From Clostridiales bacterium (lineage in GTDB: Bacteria > Bacillota > DSM-16504 > Desulfitibacterales > JAICDB01): a stretch of 64,000 bases of DNA. The notes under the pieces were generated by a model. It was given only the letters and a program-made list of their open reading frames with translations, was not told where the DNA came from and ran no database searches. Shown here piece after piece: positions 34,091-42,620 of the stretch (its first letter is position 1; each line of letters opens with the position of its first letter). The stretch is from positions 1 through 64,000 of the forward strand of contig JAICDB010000009.1 in assembly GCA_020063565.1 (NCBI GenBank), written 5' to 3'. A program made the translations under genes and the position numbers.

Positions 34091-35230
34091 ATGCAGCGTG
34101 AAAAGCGCACAATTATAATCTTTAGATCGAGGGATGATTCCACTTTGGAGCATTACGCAAAGAAACTTGAAGAGAATTATGATGCAACTGACGTAAAAAT
34201 TTTACCTTTTATTAATGGTATTTCTTGTCTTCTAAAAGGTGAACACCTCTATGCATTGGATGCCGATGGAGATATAGAGGCAGTTGAAGAAGATTTGACA
34301 TTAACGTTACCACCTTTTTATGAAGAAAAAGGTACTTCCTGGTGGTACTTGCGGTGGAAATTTCCTAAATGGGACGAAAATCATCAAATAATTCCACTGG
34401 GTGTTGAACGTATCGGTGCCCGCCGGGTATGGGAGCGTACCACAGGCAAAGAGGTAAAAGTAGCAGTTTTGGATACGGGCATTGACATAAATCATCCGGA
34501 TCTGAAAATAAATGTTGCCGAAGGCATCAATCTGGTTAGCCCCGGTGTAGTACCCGAAGATGATCATGGCCACGGAACACATATAGCGGGAATTATTGCT
34601 GCCGCAGATAATAGTTCCGGAGTTATCGGGGTTTCTCCTGCTGCCCAACTTTACCCGGTAAAGGTTCTAAACAGCCGGGGTGAAGGAACTCTGACCCATA
34701 TTTTGGAAGGATTGCAGTGGTGTGTTGATAACGGAATACAGGTTATTAATATGAGCTTCGGGACAGATTCACACAGTGTTGCCCTGGAAAAGGCGATTAC
34801 TGTAGTTCACCGGGCAGGTATTGTTATGGTAGCCGCCGCCGGCAATGATGGTACAAATTTCTCGGTTGATTTTCCTGCTGCTTATCATCAGACTGTTGCT
34901 GTAGGTGCAGTTACTAGCGGAGATCGTTTGGCTTGGTATAGCAGCCGGGGGTCTGAAATAACCTTGGTTGCGCCAGGTGACCGGGTGCTGTCAACTATTC
35001 GTGGAGGTAGATATGGTCGTCTCAGCGGTACCTCCATGGCAACTGCTCATGTGACGGGTGCAGTGGCGCTTTTACTGCAAATGAAGCCTGAATTGGAACC
35101 TTGGCAAGTAATTAAGATACTAACAGGTTCAGCGGAAAAGCTACGTAGATTAAAAGAAAATCAGCAAGGGGCAGGTCTGGTAAGAGCCGATAAATGCATC
35201 CATTGTAATACAGGCGCTTTTTTCTTTTGA
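34091..35230 (+). CDS. Subtilisin-like (S8) serine protease without signal peptide
   Basis: A 379-residue protein with an N-terminal region (1-75) that looks like an I9-type propeptide (FINGISCLLKG, IEAVEED) and a full catalytic domain: Asp in VAVLDTGIDINHPDL, His in DDHGHGTHIAGIIAA, oxyanion Asn in VAAAGNDGT and Ser in LSGTSMATAHVTGA. No secretion signal is seen, which suggests an intracellular or spore-associated protease. A short Cys-bearing tail (CIHCNTGAFFF) is unusual. AAAGGAGAGCCGATAA precedes the ATG. Confidence 0.9.
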   Translation: MQREKRTIIIFRSRDDSTLEHYAKKLEENYDATDVKILPFINGISCLLKGEHLYALDADGDIEAVEEDLTLTLPPFYEEKGTSWWYLRWKFPKWDENHQIIPLGVERIGARRVWERTTGKEVKVAVLDTGIDINHPDLKINVAEGINLVSPGVVPEDDHGHGTHIAGIIAAADNSSGVIGVSPAAQLYPVKVLNSRGEGTLTHILEGLQWCVDNGIQVINMSFGTDSHSVALEKAITVVHRAGIVMVAAAGNDGTNFSVDFPAAYHQTVAVGAVTSGDRLAWYSSRGSEITLVAPGDRVLSTIRGGRYGRLSGTSMATAHVTGAVALLLQMKPELEPWQVIKILTGSAEKLRRLKENQQGAGLVRADKCIHCNTGAFFF

Positions 35231-35264
35231 AAAATTATAATTTTAAGAAAAGGAGGTATTTTGG

Positions 35265-35777
35265 GTGACAAAAGATTACAAACTGAAAGACATTAATACG
35301 CAAGAAGTAGATTCAAAGAAAAGACAAAAAAGTACCGGATACGAAGCAACTGCTGAATTAGTGGAAAAACTCGATAAGCTTGTACAAAGACTTAATCAAC
35401 TGGAGACCCAAAAGGAGGAGGATAGGGAACTGGGGTCTGATAGGGAACTGATTGAAAGGTTGGATAGCATTCTGAAACAAATTGAGAAAGTGTTGGAGCG
35501 ACAGCCCGAGGCAAAAGAAGACAAATTATCAGAGCTGGAATATTCGTTGAAAAAATGGCTAAAAATTGCAGAGGTATCGGGGAAAATAACAGAAGTAATA
35601 GCCGGTTCTCTGCATGTGCTGATTGAGGCCATTATGAAGGTGATAAAAGAGCAGAAAAGTTCTGCTGTAAAGCTGACTCGCAGTACCGGCGCCAGTCAAC
35701 CTGAACTATCGAACTTGCTGTCTTCCATCAGCAGCTTCATTCAGGAACTGTCTTCAGAAACAAAACGACAGGAATAG
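35265..35777 (+). CDS. Coiled-coil protein, unknown function
   Basis: A 170-residue protein with a heptad-rich middle (LVEKLDKLVQRLNQLETQKE; ELIERLDSILKQIEKVLERQ) and a helical C-terminal half. The GTG start follows AAAAGGAGGTATTTTGG. It lies 34 bases after the protease and is probably co-transcribed. Confidence 0.68.
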   Translation: MTKDYKLKDINTQEVDSKKRQKSTGYEATAELVEKLDKLVQRLNQLETQKEEDRELGSDRELIERLDSILKQIEKVLERQPEAKEDKLSELEYSLKKWLKIAEVSGKITEVIAGSLHVLIEAIMKVIKEQKSSAVKLTRSTGASQPELSNLLSSISSFIQELSSETKRQE

Positions 35778-35827
35778 AAAAAACTTAGTTATGAACGTAG
35801 AAGCTAAGGGTTATACCTTTTAATCCT

Positions 35828-35953
35828 ATGGAAGTGGCTATAGGGGCTATTATAGTTAGTCTTGGTCTGGTTATGATAATGTTTGGACCATGGTGGCTTA
35901 TGATAATAGGTGCTGTTCTCGTTGTTCTGGGTATTATCCTAATTGTTGACTAA
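35828..35953 (+). CDS. Tiny two-helix membrane protein
   Basis: A 41-residue frame with two hydrophobic helices around a Gly-Pro-Trp-Trp turn (IGAIIVSLGLVMIMFGPWW; LMIIGAVLVVLGIILIVD). The ribosome site is weak (AAGCTAAGGG lies far upstream), so the exact start is unsure; the terminator directly after the stop supports a gene. Confidence 0.5.
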   Translation: MEVAIGAIIVSLGLVMIMFGPWWLMIIGAVLVVLGIILIVD

Positions 35954-35960
35954 GAAAGAA

Positions 35961-35990
35961 GAAAAGGCAGGCTTATGCCTGCCTTTTTCT
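35961..35990 (+). terminator. Terminator
   Basis: GAAAAGGCAGGC-TTAT-GCCTGCCTTTTTC stem and T run. Confidence 0.9.
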
Positions 35991-36037
35991 ACATACTATA
36001 TTAAAATTATTTTTACACAGACGAAAGGGAGACTAAA

Positions 36038-36907
36038 ATGCTTTTTTCCGTTATCATCCCTTGTAAAAATGAAGGTAAAAATATCAAAATGACCATAGAT
36101 TCTATTCTTACAAACAGCTGTAAGGTTTCGAAAGAAATAATTGTTGTAGATGACGCATCCAATGACAACTGCTGTCACTTTTTAAAAAATAAAGAGTACA
36201 GGCAAATTAGCTTTTATACTACATCAGGATTAGGCGCTGCTCAGGCAAGAAATTATGGAGCCGGACTTGCGAAAGGAGAAATTCTGGTCTTTTGTGATGC
36301 GCATATCAAAGTAGAAGCTTTTTGGCTCCAAAAGTTGGCAGAGGATATTATCAAGGGAGATGTTAAAGCGGTTTCTCCCGCTATTGCAGTTTTAGAAAGA
36401 GTTGATCAGATAGGATTTGGTCAAACCTGGGATAGTGAATTGAAAATAAAATGGCTGATAAATAAGCCTTCAAGTACCACGCAAGTTCCCCTTCTTCCGG
36501 GTGGCTGCATGGCCATAGCTCAAAGTGCCTTTGAAGAAGTTGGCGGATTTGACAAAGGATTTAAGGTTTGGGGTCATGAGGATGAAGAGATTTCTTTAAA
36601 GCTGTGGCTTTTTAACCATCCTTGCGCAGTTAACCCTGCTGTGACAGTAGAGCACTTGTTTCGTCCCAAACACCCTTATAGGGTTTTAATGTATCATGTT
36701 CATTATAACTTACTGAGAATGGCGTACAGTCACTTTAAAATGGAGAGAGTAGAAAAGGTTAAAGAAAAAATAAAGGGAATTGCCTATTATGAAAAGCTTC
36801 TCAAAGAGTTACTGGAAAGTGATGTTATGAAACAAAGAAAGATTTATTTTAGTTCCAGAACGCATGATGACGACTGGTTCATGTGCAAGTTTGGAATAAA
36901 TTTCTGA
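36038..36907 (+). CDS. Family 2 glycosyltransferase, GalNAc-transferase-like
   Basis: A 289-residue GT-A enzyme: FSVIIPCKNEGKNIKMTIDS, EIIVVDDASNDN, VFCDAHIKVE (DxH metal site in place of DxD) and FKVWGHEDEEISLKLWLFNH. The DAH and WGHEDEE motifs are those of family members that resemble polypeptide GalNAc transferases. It may glycosylate an envelope protein encoded nearby (inference). AAAGGGAGACTAAA precedes the ATG. Confidence 0.85.
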   Translation: MLFSVIIPCKNEGKNIKMTIDSILTNSCKVSKEIIVVDDASNDNCCHFLKNKEYRQISFYTTSGLGAAQARNYGAGLAKGEILVFCDAHIKVEAFWLQKLAEDIIKGDVKAVSPAIAVLERVDQIGFGQTWDSELKIKWLINKPSSTTQVPLLPGGCMAIAQSAFEEVGGFDKGFKVWGHEDEEISLKLWLFNHPCAVNPAVTVEHLFRPKHPYRVLMYHVHYNLLRMAYSHFKMERVEKVKEKIKGIAYYEKLLKELLESDVMKQRKIYFSSRTHDDDWFMCKFGINF

Positions 36908-36976
36908 ACCAATTTATTCTTTGAGAATAAAATAGATAGTGAAATACAACACAATAGAAGGGGGCTTTGCTAGTGT

Positions 36977-37183
36977 ATGGGTGATAAGGAAATATTTGCT
37001 AGGGCCTTAAAATACGAGGGAGGTATGCTACGCATTTATAAAAATTATCTCCAAAATAATGAAATAAAAGCGGAGATTGCAAAAATTATTAGACAGCTGA
37101 TTGCAAATAAAGAAAAGGATATAGAGCTAATAAAATATCTCAATGAAAAGAAACCTGAAAATAAAAGTTCTTGCGACGGTTGA
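36977..37183 (+). CDS. Small helical protein, unknown function
   Basis: A 68-residue all-helical protein (EIFARALKYEGGMLRIYKNY; IIRQLIANKEKDIELIKYLN). GAAGGGGGC lies 15 bases before the ATG, a little far. I do not recognise a family; the E-x-x-H-like spacing of ferritins is absent. Confidence 0.55.
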   Translation: MGDKEIFARALKYEGGMLRIYKNYLQNNEIKAEIAKIIRQLIANKEKDIELIKYLNEKKPENKSSCDG

Positions 37184-37258
37184 GGCAGTAGCAAAATTGC
37201 ATCTGCCGGAGGCGGGTACTATGTATTTAGCAGCAAAAGAATTAGATAGGTCAATTGG

Positions 37259-37287
37259 AGCGGGGAATGTTCAACCCCGCTTTTATA
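37259..37287 (+). terminator. Terminator
   Basis: AGCGGGG-AATGTTCAA-CCCCGCT followed by TTT. Confidence 0.88.
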
Positions 37288-37359
37288 GGAATAATAAGGG
37301 TTTCTATCCATAAATTGCATGAAAATTTAAGCAATATTGCCCCGGGAATTTGCAGACAA

Positions 37360-37367
37360 GTGTCGAA
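37360..37367 (+). promoter_or_regulatory. Candidate Spo0A box upstream of the CAP-domain gene
   Basis: GTGTCGAA matches 7 of 8 bases of TTGTCGAA and lies next to AT-rich TATTATAC. It suggests Spo0A control of the following gene. Confidence 0.4.
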
Positions 37368-37430
37368 TATATTATACAGAAGGAAATGCATAAGACAAAG
37401 AAATTAAACTAACATCAAGGAGGGATTTTA

Positions 37431-38180
37431 GTGCATTTCAAAAAAATGAATAAGTTTTTTGTGCTTGTGTTAACAGTTGTATTCTTGTTTGGGGCATTTG
37501 TATTACCGGCCAGTGCGGAAACAATTTATAACTATACTGTAAAGATTAACGGGAAACACGTCTTAAAATTTCAGTCGGACAGACCATTATCTTACCACGA
37601 CATATTAAGCAAGGTTCGAAATTACTTACATAATTTACAATATAGTAATAAAAATACACCTGAACAAAAACCGGAACAGGAGCAGCCTCAACAGCCCCAG
37701 GAACCACAACAACCTCAGCAGCCGGAAAAACAAACCCCTGCACAGGAAGAAAACACTCCAAGTCAGCCTGAAGGAAGTCAAAGTGAAGTTAGCGGCTTAA
37801 CATTTGCTGAAAGGCAAATGATTGATCTGGTAAACAAGGAAAGAGTTGCAAGGGGCCTGCAACCCCTTAAAGTAGACATGGATCTTGTTAAGCTTGCACG
37901 TATGAAGTCTCAGGATATGATTGATAAAGGGTACTTTTCACATACTTCTCCTACATACGGTTCACCCTTTGAAATGATGAGAAAATATGGTGTAAGTTAT
38001 CGTATGGCGGGAGAAAACCTGGCAGGAGCTCCTACAGTTGAATTGGCTCATAAGAACCTGATGCAGTCACCCGGCCACAGGGCAAATATACTCCGCCCTC
38101 AATTTACACATGTTGGAATAGGTATTGTTGACGGCGGACCATATGGAAAAATGTTTACACAAATGTTTATCCAAAAATAA
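37431..38180 (+). CDS. Secreted CAP/SCP-domain protein (YkwD-like)
   Basis: A 249-residue protein: signal peptide (residues 1-29, cut after ASA), a short N-terminal domain, a Pro/Gln/Glu-rich linker (about 80-120) and a CAP domain with MIDLVNKERVARGLQPL, DLVKLARMKSQDMIDKGYFS, HTSPTYGSPFEMM, GENLAGAP and LMQSPGHRANIL. CAP proteins of spore-formers are often germination- or coat-associated. The GTG start follows AAGGAGGGATTTTA. Confidence 0.9.
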   Translation: MHFKKMNKFFVLVLTVVFLFGAFVLPASAETIYNYTVKINGKHVLKFQSDRPLSYHDILSKVRNYLHNLQYSNKNTPEQKPEQEQPQQPQEPQQPQQPEKQTPAQEENTPSQPEGSQSEVSGLTFAERQMIDLVNKERVARGLQPLKVDMDLVKLARMKSQDMIDKGYFSHTSPTYGSPFEMMRKYGVSYRMAGENLAGAPTVELAHKNLMQSPGHRANILRPQFTHVGIGIVDGGPYGKMFTQMFIQK

Positions 38181-38193
38181 TAATATTTAGTAA

Positions 38194-38229
38194 AACCGAA
38201 AGGGAACTAGCCCTTCGGTTTTTTTTTAA
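38194..38229 (+). terminator. Terminator
   Basis: AACCGAAAGGG pairs with CCCTTCGGTT, then T9. Confidence 0.92.
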
Positions 38230-38306
38230 TTTCTAAAGTTTTAAGCACATTTTTTCTATATCTTGCATATATTATGTTGAAGACTTTATGGAAAGGAGGT
38301 CTACTT

Positions 38307-39992
38307 ATGCCTATGCACAAACTTCAAGTTGAAAGAAAGGTTTTGAAGGTACAAAATGTTGTAGGAGAAAAGGCTAAACAGGTAAATATCATCAATGATG
38401 TAGAATTTCCTGTAAAAGTTAAAAAGATTTATGACACAACCGTGCGATTGGAAGACGTTGAAACAGATATTATTTCTGGTAAAGTGGTTATTGAAGGCAC
38501 TATCCATAAACAGGTTTATTATGTAGTTGAAGAAACCTGTGAGGTAGATGGCATTTTATATGAAGCAGGGGAGGTATATGAACAGACCGTAGAGGAAGAT
38601 TTTAGCGAGTTTATTGAGATACCGGGCGCCAGACCCGGAATGACTGTAGATGTTCAGTGCCGTGTGGAATATGTAGACTGGAATGATATTGGCCCCGAGG
38701 AAATTGAGTGTGGCGAGCCGGATCTCTGGCGACAAACACTGGTTTGCGAACTCTATGCTAAAGTTACTGAAGTAGTTGAAATAGAAGTTGTAGTAGATGT
38801 TGATGCTCCCGGTTTACATCTAGATGTAATTAAGGAGCCTCTAACTGTAGAAGCCATTGTAGGTGAAAATCGCAAACAGACGGAAGTGTTAGCTGACATT
38901 GAGTTTCCTGAGCCCGTTAAAAAGATTAAAAATGTCACCGCTAAAGTTAAGGATATTGAAACCAATATTATTCCCAACAAAATAGTTATTGAGGGTGTAC
39001 TCCACAAGCAAATTTACTATGTGGCAATAGAAACAGGACAGCTGAAAGAACTGAGTGTTGATGAAAAATTCACTGTTTGGGTTGAAGTACCGGGAGCAGT
39101 TGAAGGTCAAGATGTAGACGTAGATGTAATGGTTGAATATGTTGACGTAGATTTAAGAAACGGTGATGAAGAAGAGGGCTTTTTAGAAGGTCATCAAACA
39201 GCAGTTTTAGAGGTTTTTGCAAAGGTTACGGAAGTAATGGAAATAGATATTGTAACAGATGTTATAGGTGAAGGCGTTGATGTATTTAAAGATATTATTA
39301 AAGTGGATGCTGTAATAGCTCAAGACAGCAAACAGGTTAATGTTAGAGAAAATATTTTCTTTAACCGTCCTGTTAAAAAGATTGTTGAGACCGATGCTGA
39401 AGTTAAGATCAACTATACCGAAACTAAGATTATTCCTGATAAAGTAATTATTGCGGGAGATCTCCACAAACAAGTATTCTTCGTAGACTTGTGTGAAAAT
39501 GCTGTGTTTGAGCAAAGCTTTGATGAAGCATTTACTACTTTTATAGAACTACCAGGCGTCAATAAGGATATGAATCTTAAAGTTAAAGCAATAGTTGAAG
39601 ATGTTAACGTTCATGACCCAACTTATCCTGCCGATATCTGCGATATATTTGATGCAGGAGAATTTGACCCGCATGCTTATCCCTGGAAACAGACTGCAAT
39701 ATTATTTGTAAGTGCCAAAGTAACTGAAACGATTCAAATGGAAGTTGTCACTGACGTGGTAGCGGTATCACCTACCGTGGCGCCAACAACCACGCCCGCT
39801 CCAACTGAGTGCCCTCCTAGTATGAAGTATCATGTAGTTCAAAAAGGTGATACATTCTTTAAACTGGCTAAAAAATACAACACCACCGTAGAAGCGATCC
39901 AGAAGCTGAATCCGGGAGTTGACCCCAAAAACCTGCAGATCGGGCAGAAAATACGTATCCCATGTAAACCAACAGACGGCGCTAAAGGATAA
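38307..39992 (+). CDS. Triple SPOCS (DUF3794) protein with C-terminal LysM
   Basis: A 561-residue protein with three DUF3794/SPOCS repeats. Each starts near a KQV or KQT motif and carries IIxxKVxIxGxLHKQ (about residues 60, 265 and 385). A Thr/Pro linker (TVAPTTTPAPT) leads to one LysM domain (YHVVQKGDTFFKLAKKYNTT). SipL of Clostridioides, a spore-coat morphogenetic protein, has the SPOCS plus LysM layout but fewer SPOCS repeats. The ATG at 38307 has GAAAGGAGGTCTACTT; an in-frame ATG at 38274 lacks a site. Confidence 0.88.
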   Translation: MPMHKLQVERKVLKVQNVVGEKAKQVNIINDVEFPVKVKKIYDTTVRLEDVETDIISGKVVIEGTIHKQVYYVVEETCEVDGILYEAGEVYEQTVEEDFSEFIEIPGARPGMTVDVQCRVEYVDWNDIGPEEIECGEPDLWRQTLVCELYAKVTEVVEIEVVVDVDAPGLHLDVIKEPLTVEAIVGENRKQTEVLADIEFPEPVKKIKNVTAKVKDIETNIIPNKIVIEGVLHKQIYYVAIETGQLKELSVDEKFTVWVEVPGAVEGQDVDVDVMVEYVDVDLRNGDEEEGFLEGHQTAVLEVFAKVTEVMEIDIVTDVIGEGVDVFKDIIKVDAVIAQDSKQVNVRENIFFNRPVKKIVETDAEVKINYTETKIIPDKVIIAGDLHKQVFFVDLCENAVFEQSFDEAFTTFIELPGVNKDMNLKVKAIVEDVNVHDPTYPADICDIFDAGEFDPHAYPWKQTAILFVSAKVTETIQMEVVTDVVAVSPTVAPTTTPAPTECPPSMKYHVVQKGDTFFKLAKKYNTTVEAIQKLNPGVDPKNLQIGQKIRIPCKPTDGAKG

Positions 39993-40002
39993 TTTGACTT
40001 TT

Positions 40003-40032
40003 ACCCCGCTTATTCAAGCGGGGTTATATTTT
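40003..40032 (+). terminator. Terminator
   Basis: ACCCCGCTTATTCAAGCGGGGT followed by a T-rich tract. Confidence 0.85.
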
Positions 40033-40099
40033 ACAGCCCAATGAAAAAGGATATTCTGCTATAATTATTAATATATGGAGCATTATCGAGGTGATTAAG

Positions 40100-42340
40100 A
40101 TGCCTGTAAACACAGTAAAAACAATAAGCGGCCTCTGCAAAAAGTGTTATTCATGTATAATGAACTGTCCCGCCAAGGCTATCAAAGTGGAAGAAGGACA
40201 AGCCATGGTGGTACCTGAACTTTGCATCGGGTGCGGGCACTGTGTCAAGGTTTGCTCCCAAAATGCCAAAAAAATTGTAAGTGGAAGCAAGGACGCTGCC
40301 AGAGCACTGCAAAAAGAAAAGGCTATTGCCTGCCTGGCGCCATCATTTGTAGCCCAATATGATGAATATTTACCGGGGCAGCTTGTAAATGCCATTAAAA
40401 AACTTGGTTTCGATGAAGTGTGGGAAGTGGCGTACGGGGCCCTTTTGGTTAGTTCAGAATATGAAAGGCGAATTTTTGTTGAAACAGATAAGAGGCGCTA
40501 CATTTCTTCCGCTTGCCCTGCTGTAATAAATATGGTTGAGAAGCATTACCCTGATTTAATTCAGTATTTAGTTCCCGTTGTTTCACCGATGGTGGCGCTG
40601 GGGAGACACCTTAAATCGCTGTATGGTAAGGAGTGTAGTGTAGTATTTATTGGACCATGCATTGCCAAAAAGGATGAGGCTCAGCACCCTATGGTTCAGG
40701 GGAGTATAGATGCGGTGCTGACATTTTCCGAGTTAGATGAAATGCTCAAAGAAGCAAAAATTAACCCTGCAGATTTATCTCCTGCTGACTGGGATAATCC
40801 GCCGGCATATTTGGGAAGATTATATCCTGTTACAGGTGGTCTTTTAAGGACTGCTCGCCGCAAGGTTGATCCCTTAAATTGTGACGTAATGACAGTTGAA
40901 GGCAGGGAGAATTGTATTGACTTCATGGAAGGCCTATCAAGGGGTGAAATTTCAGCGCAATTTGTAGATATTCTATTTTGTGAAGGTTGTATAAATGGCC
41001 CCTTTTTAAAGTCGAAGAAAAACAGGTTCGAAAGGCAGCAACTCGTGGCGAACTATACTAAAGGAAATTTGCAAGAAGGAGATAATTATTCTTTTGAAAT
41101 TCCTTACCAGCTTGACCTTAGCCGAGAATTTAATGATCGCAGCAAAAAATTACCCCAGCCTAATGAAACGCAGATAAGGGCTGTTTTGGCAGAACTGGGC
41201 AAATTTACTCCCGAGGATGAGCTAAACTGTGGAGCTTGCGGATATGCTACTTGCCGGCAAAAGGCTATTGCTGTTTACCAGGGTTTAGCTGAGAGTAAGA
41301 TGTGTCTTCCATTTTTAATATCCAGTTTGGAATCTCACAATATTCATTTGAGAAAGCAGCTCAAAAATATACTTGGCATTGAGAATATTATTGGTAATTC
41401 TCCTGCTATGCAGCAGGTATATCGGATGATAGATAAAGTTGCACCTACAGATAGTACTGTTTTAATAAGGGGTGAGAGCGGTACCGGAAAGGATCTGGTA
41501 GCCCAGGCTCTTCATCACAAAAGCTTGCGTAGTGAGAAAAACTTTGTTAGCATCAATTGTGCCGCGCTGCCTGAAAACCTTCTGGAAAGCGAGCTCTTTG
41601 GTCATACTAAAGGAGCCTTTACAGGCGCTGTAAGTGACAAAAAAGGTCTTTTTGAGGAAGCGAATTCAGGTACGCTTTTTTTAGATGAAATAGGTGACCT
41701 TAGTCCAAACCTCCAGGCCAAATTGCTACGTGTGCTTCAGCAGGGGGAATTCATTAAAATAGGAGAAACCGTTCCCCGCAAATGTGATGTTAGGATAATT
41801 GCCGCTACCAATCAAAACTTGGAACAACTTATTGAGGAGAAAAAATTTCGGGAGGATTTATATTACAGGCTAAATGTAGTATCAATCAATTTACCTCCAT
41901 TAAGGGAGAGAAAAGAGGATATTCCCGTTCTAACCAAATATTTTTTAGATAAATTCTGTCAAAAACATTCCAAAAAAATTATTTCAATCCACAATGAAGC
42001 CATGACAAGCTTAACTGAGGCCTACTGGCCGGGTAATGTGCGCGAACTTGAAAATGCCGTTGAAAGAGCTGTAATTCTCTGTGAAGGAAACGAGATTAAA
42101 AGCAAGGATTTACCCCCATCGATAAGACAGCAGCGTAAAGGTACAAACTTTTTAGGAATAACTAAATTTGAACTGGATGATAATTTGAATTACAAGCAGG
42201 CTGTAGAGGAATATAAAAAGAGATTAATTAAGGAAGCCTTAAAAAAATCAGGGGGAGTCCAGGCGAGAGCTGCGGCAACCCTGGGTATTGGCCGAAGTAC
42301 ACTTAATGAAATAATAAAAAGGTTAAACATTGAGGTTTAA
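40100..42340 (+). CDS. Sigma-54 activator fused to an [FeFe]-hydrogenase-like sensor
   Basis: A 746-residue protein in four parts. (1) Two [4Fe-4S] ferredoxin motifs at residues 12-60 (CKKCYSCIMNCPAKAI; CIGCGHCVKVCSQNA). (2) A hydrogenase large-subunit-like domain (about 70-330) with the three H-cluster signatures: SSACPAVINM, IGPCIAKKDEA and LFCEGCINGP. (3) An Fe-S motif CGACGYATC-x15-MC. (4) A sigma-54 AAA+ domain (about 430-660) with GESGTGKD, GAFTGA and FLDEIGDL, then a Fis-type helix-turn-helix (ARAAATLGIGRSTLNEIIKR). The expected role is H2 or redox sensing coupled to sigma-54 transcription. ATG 40100 has CGAGGTGATTA; GTG 40091 is also in frame. Confidence 0.92.
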   Translation: MPVNTVKTISGLCKKCYSCIMNCPAKAIKVEEGQAMVVPELCIGCGHCVKVCSQNAKKIVSGSKDAARALQKEKAIACLAPSFVAQYDEYLPGQLVNAIKKLGFDEVWEVAYGALLVSSEYERRIFVETDKRRYISSACPAVINMVEKHYPDLIQYLVPVVSPMVALGRHLKSLYGKECSVVFIGPCIAKKDEAQHPMVQGSIDAVLTFSELDEMLKEAKINPADLSPADWDNPPAYLGRLYPVTGGLLRTARRKVDPLNCDVMTVEGRENCIDFMEGLSRGEISAQFVDILFCEGCINGPFLKSKKNRFERQQLVANYTKGNLQEGDNYSFEIPYQLDLSREFNDRSKKLPQPNETQIRAVLAELGKFTPEDELNCGACGYATCRQKAIAVYQGLAESKMCLPFLISSLESHNIHLRKQLKNILGIENIIGNSPAMQQVYRMIDKVAPTDSTVLIRGESGTGKDLVAQALHHKSLRSEKNFVSINCAALPENLLESELFGHTKGAFTGAVSDKKGLFEEANSGTLFLDEIGDLSPNLQAKLLRVLQQGEFIKIGETVPRKCDVRIIAATNQNLEQLIEEKKFREDLYYRLNVVSINLPPLRERKEDIPVLTKYFLDKFCQKHSKKIISIHNEAMTSLTEAYWPGNVRELENAVERAVILCEGNEIKSKDLPPSIRQQRKGTNFLGITKFELDDNLNYKQAVEEYKKRLIKEALKKSGGVQARAAATLGIGRSTLNEIIKRLNIEV

Positions 42341-42354
42341 GTATAAAAGAGATG

Positions 42355-42478
42355 TTGTTCGCAAATACGAATTGTTCGTTATATTGGATGTGTTCAAAAA
42401 CACGAACGACATTTGTTATAAGCTGTCATAGATTGATATATCTGTGATAGCTTTATTTTATGTTCAAATTTTTGAACA
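42355..42478 (+). promoter_or_regulatory. Candidate enhancer sites for the sigma-54 activator
   Basis: Several related GTTC/GAAC palindromes: TTCGCAAATACGAA (42359-42372), GTGTTCAAAAACACGAAC (42390-42407) and TGTTCAAATTTTTGAACA (42461-42478). The last ends about 80 bases before the -24 box, the usual enhancer distance. They are probable sites of the activator encoded just upstream. Confidence 0.6.
42419..42456 (+). terminator. Terminator of the sensor-activator gene
   Basis: AAGCTGTCATAGAT pairs fully (with two G-U) with ATCTGTGATAGCTT, then TATTTTA. Confidence 0.75.
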
Positions 42479-42556
42479 AGGATTCTGGCAGGACGGTTTG
42501 TGAAAGAAATAGCGAGAACTAGATGTTTCTAGGCTTAAAAGCTTCCTCGTTAAGTG

Positions 42557-42572
42557 TGGTATGACTTTTGCA
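42557..42572 (+). promoter_or_regulatory. Sigma-54 (-24/-12) promoter
   Basis: TGGTATGACTTTTGCA matches TGGCACG-N4-TTGCA, with the invariant GG (42558-42559) and GC (42570-42571) exactly 10 bases apart. It precedes the 68-residue gene at 42621. Confidence 0.78.
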
Positions 42573-42620
42573 TTAGAAACAGGTAGTAAAAGTAATAAAG
42601 TTTTTTGAGGAGGGGTTAAA

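Noticed and set aside
40100-42340. A true [FeFe]-hydrogenase catalytic subunit
   Set aside because: The H-cluster motifs are sensor-like variants (SSACPAVI, IGPCIAKK, LFCEGCINGP) and the domain is fused to a sigma-54 activator, with no partner hydrogenase genes nearby.
42481-42505. A second sigma-54 promoter CTGGCAGGACGGTTTGTG
   Set aside because: The GG-to-GC spacing is off by one and the -12 GC is missing; the box at 42557 is much better.
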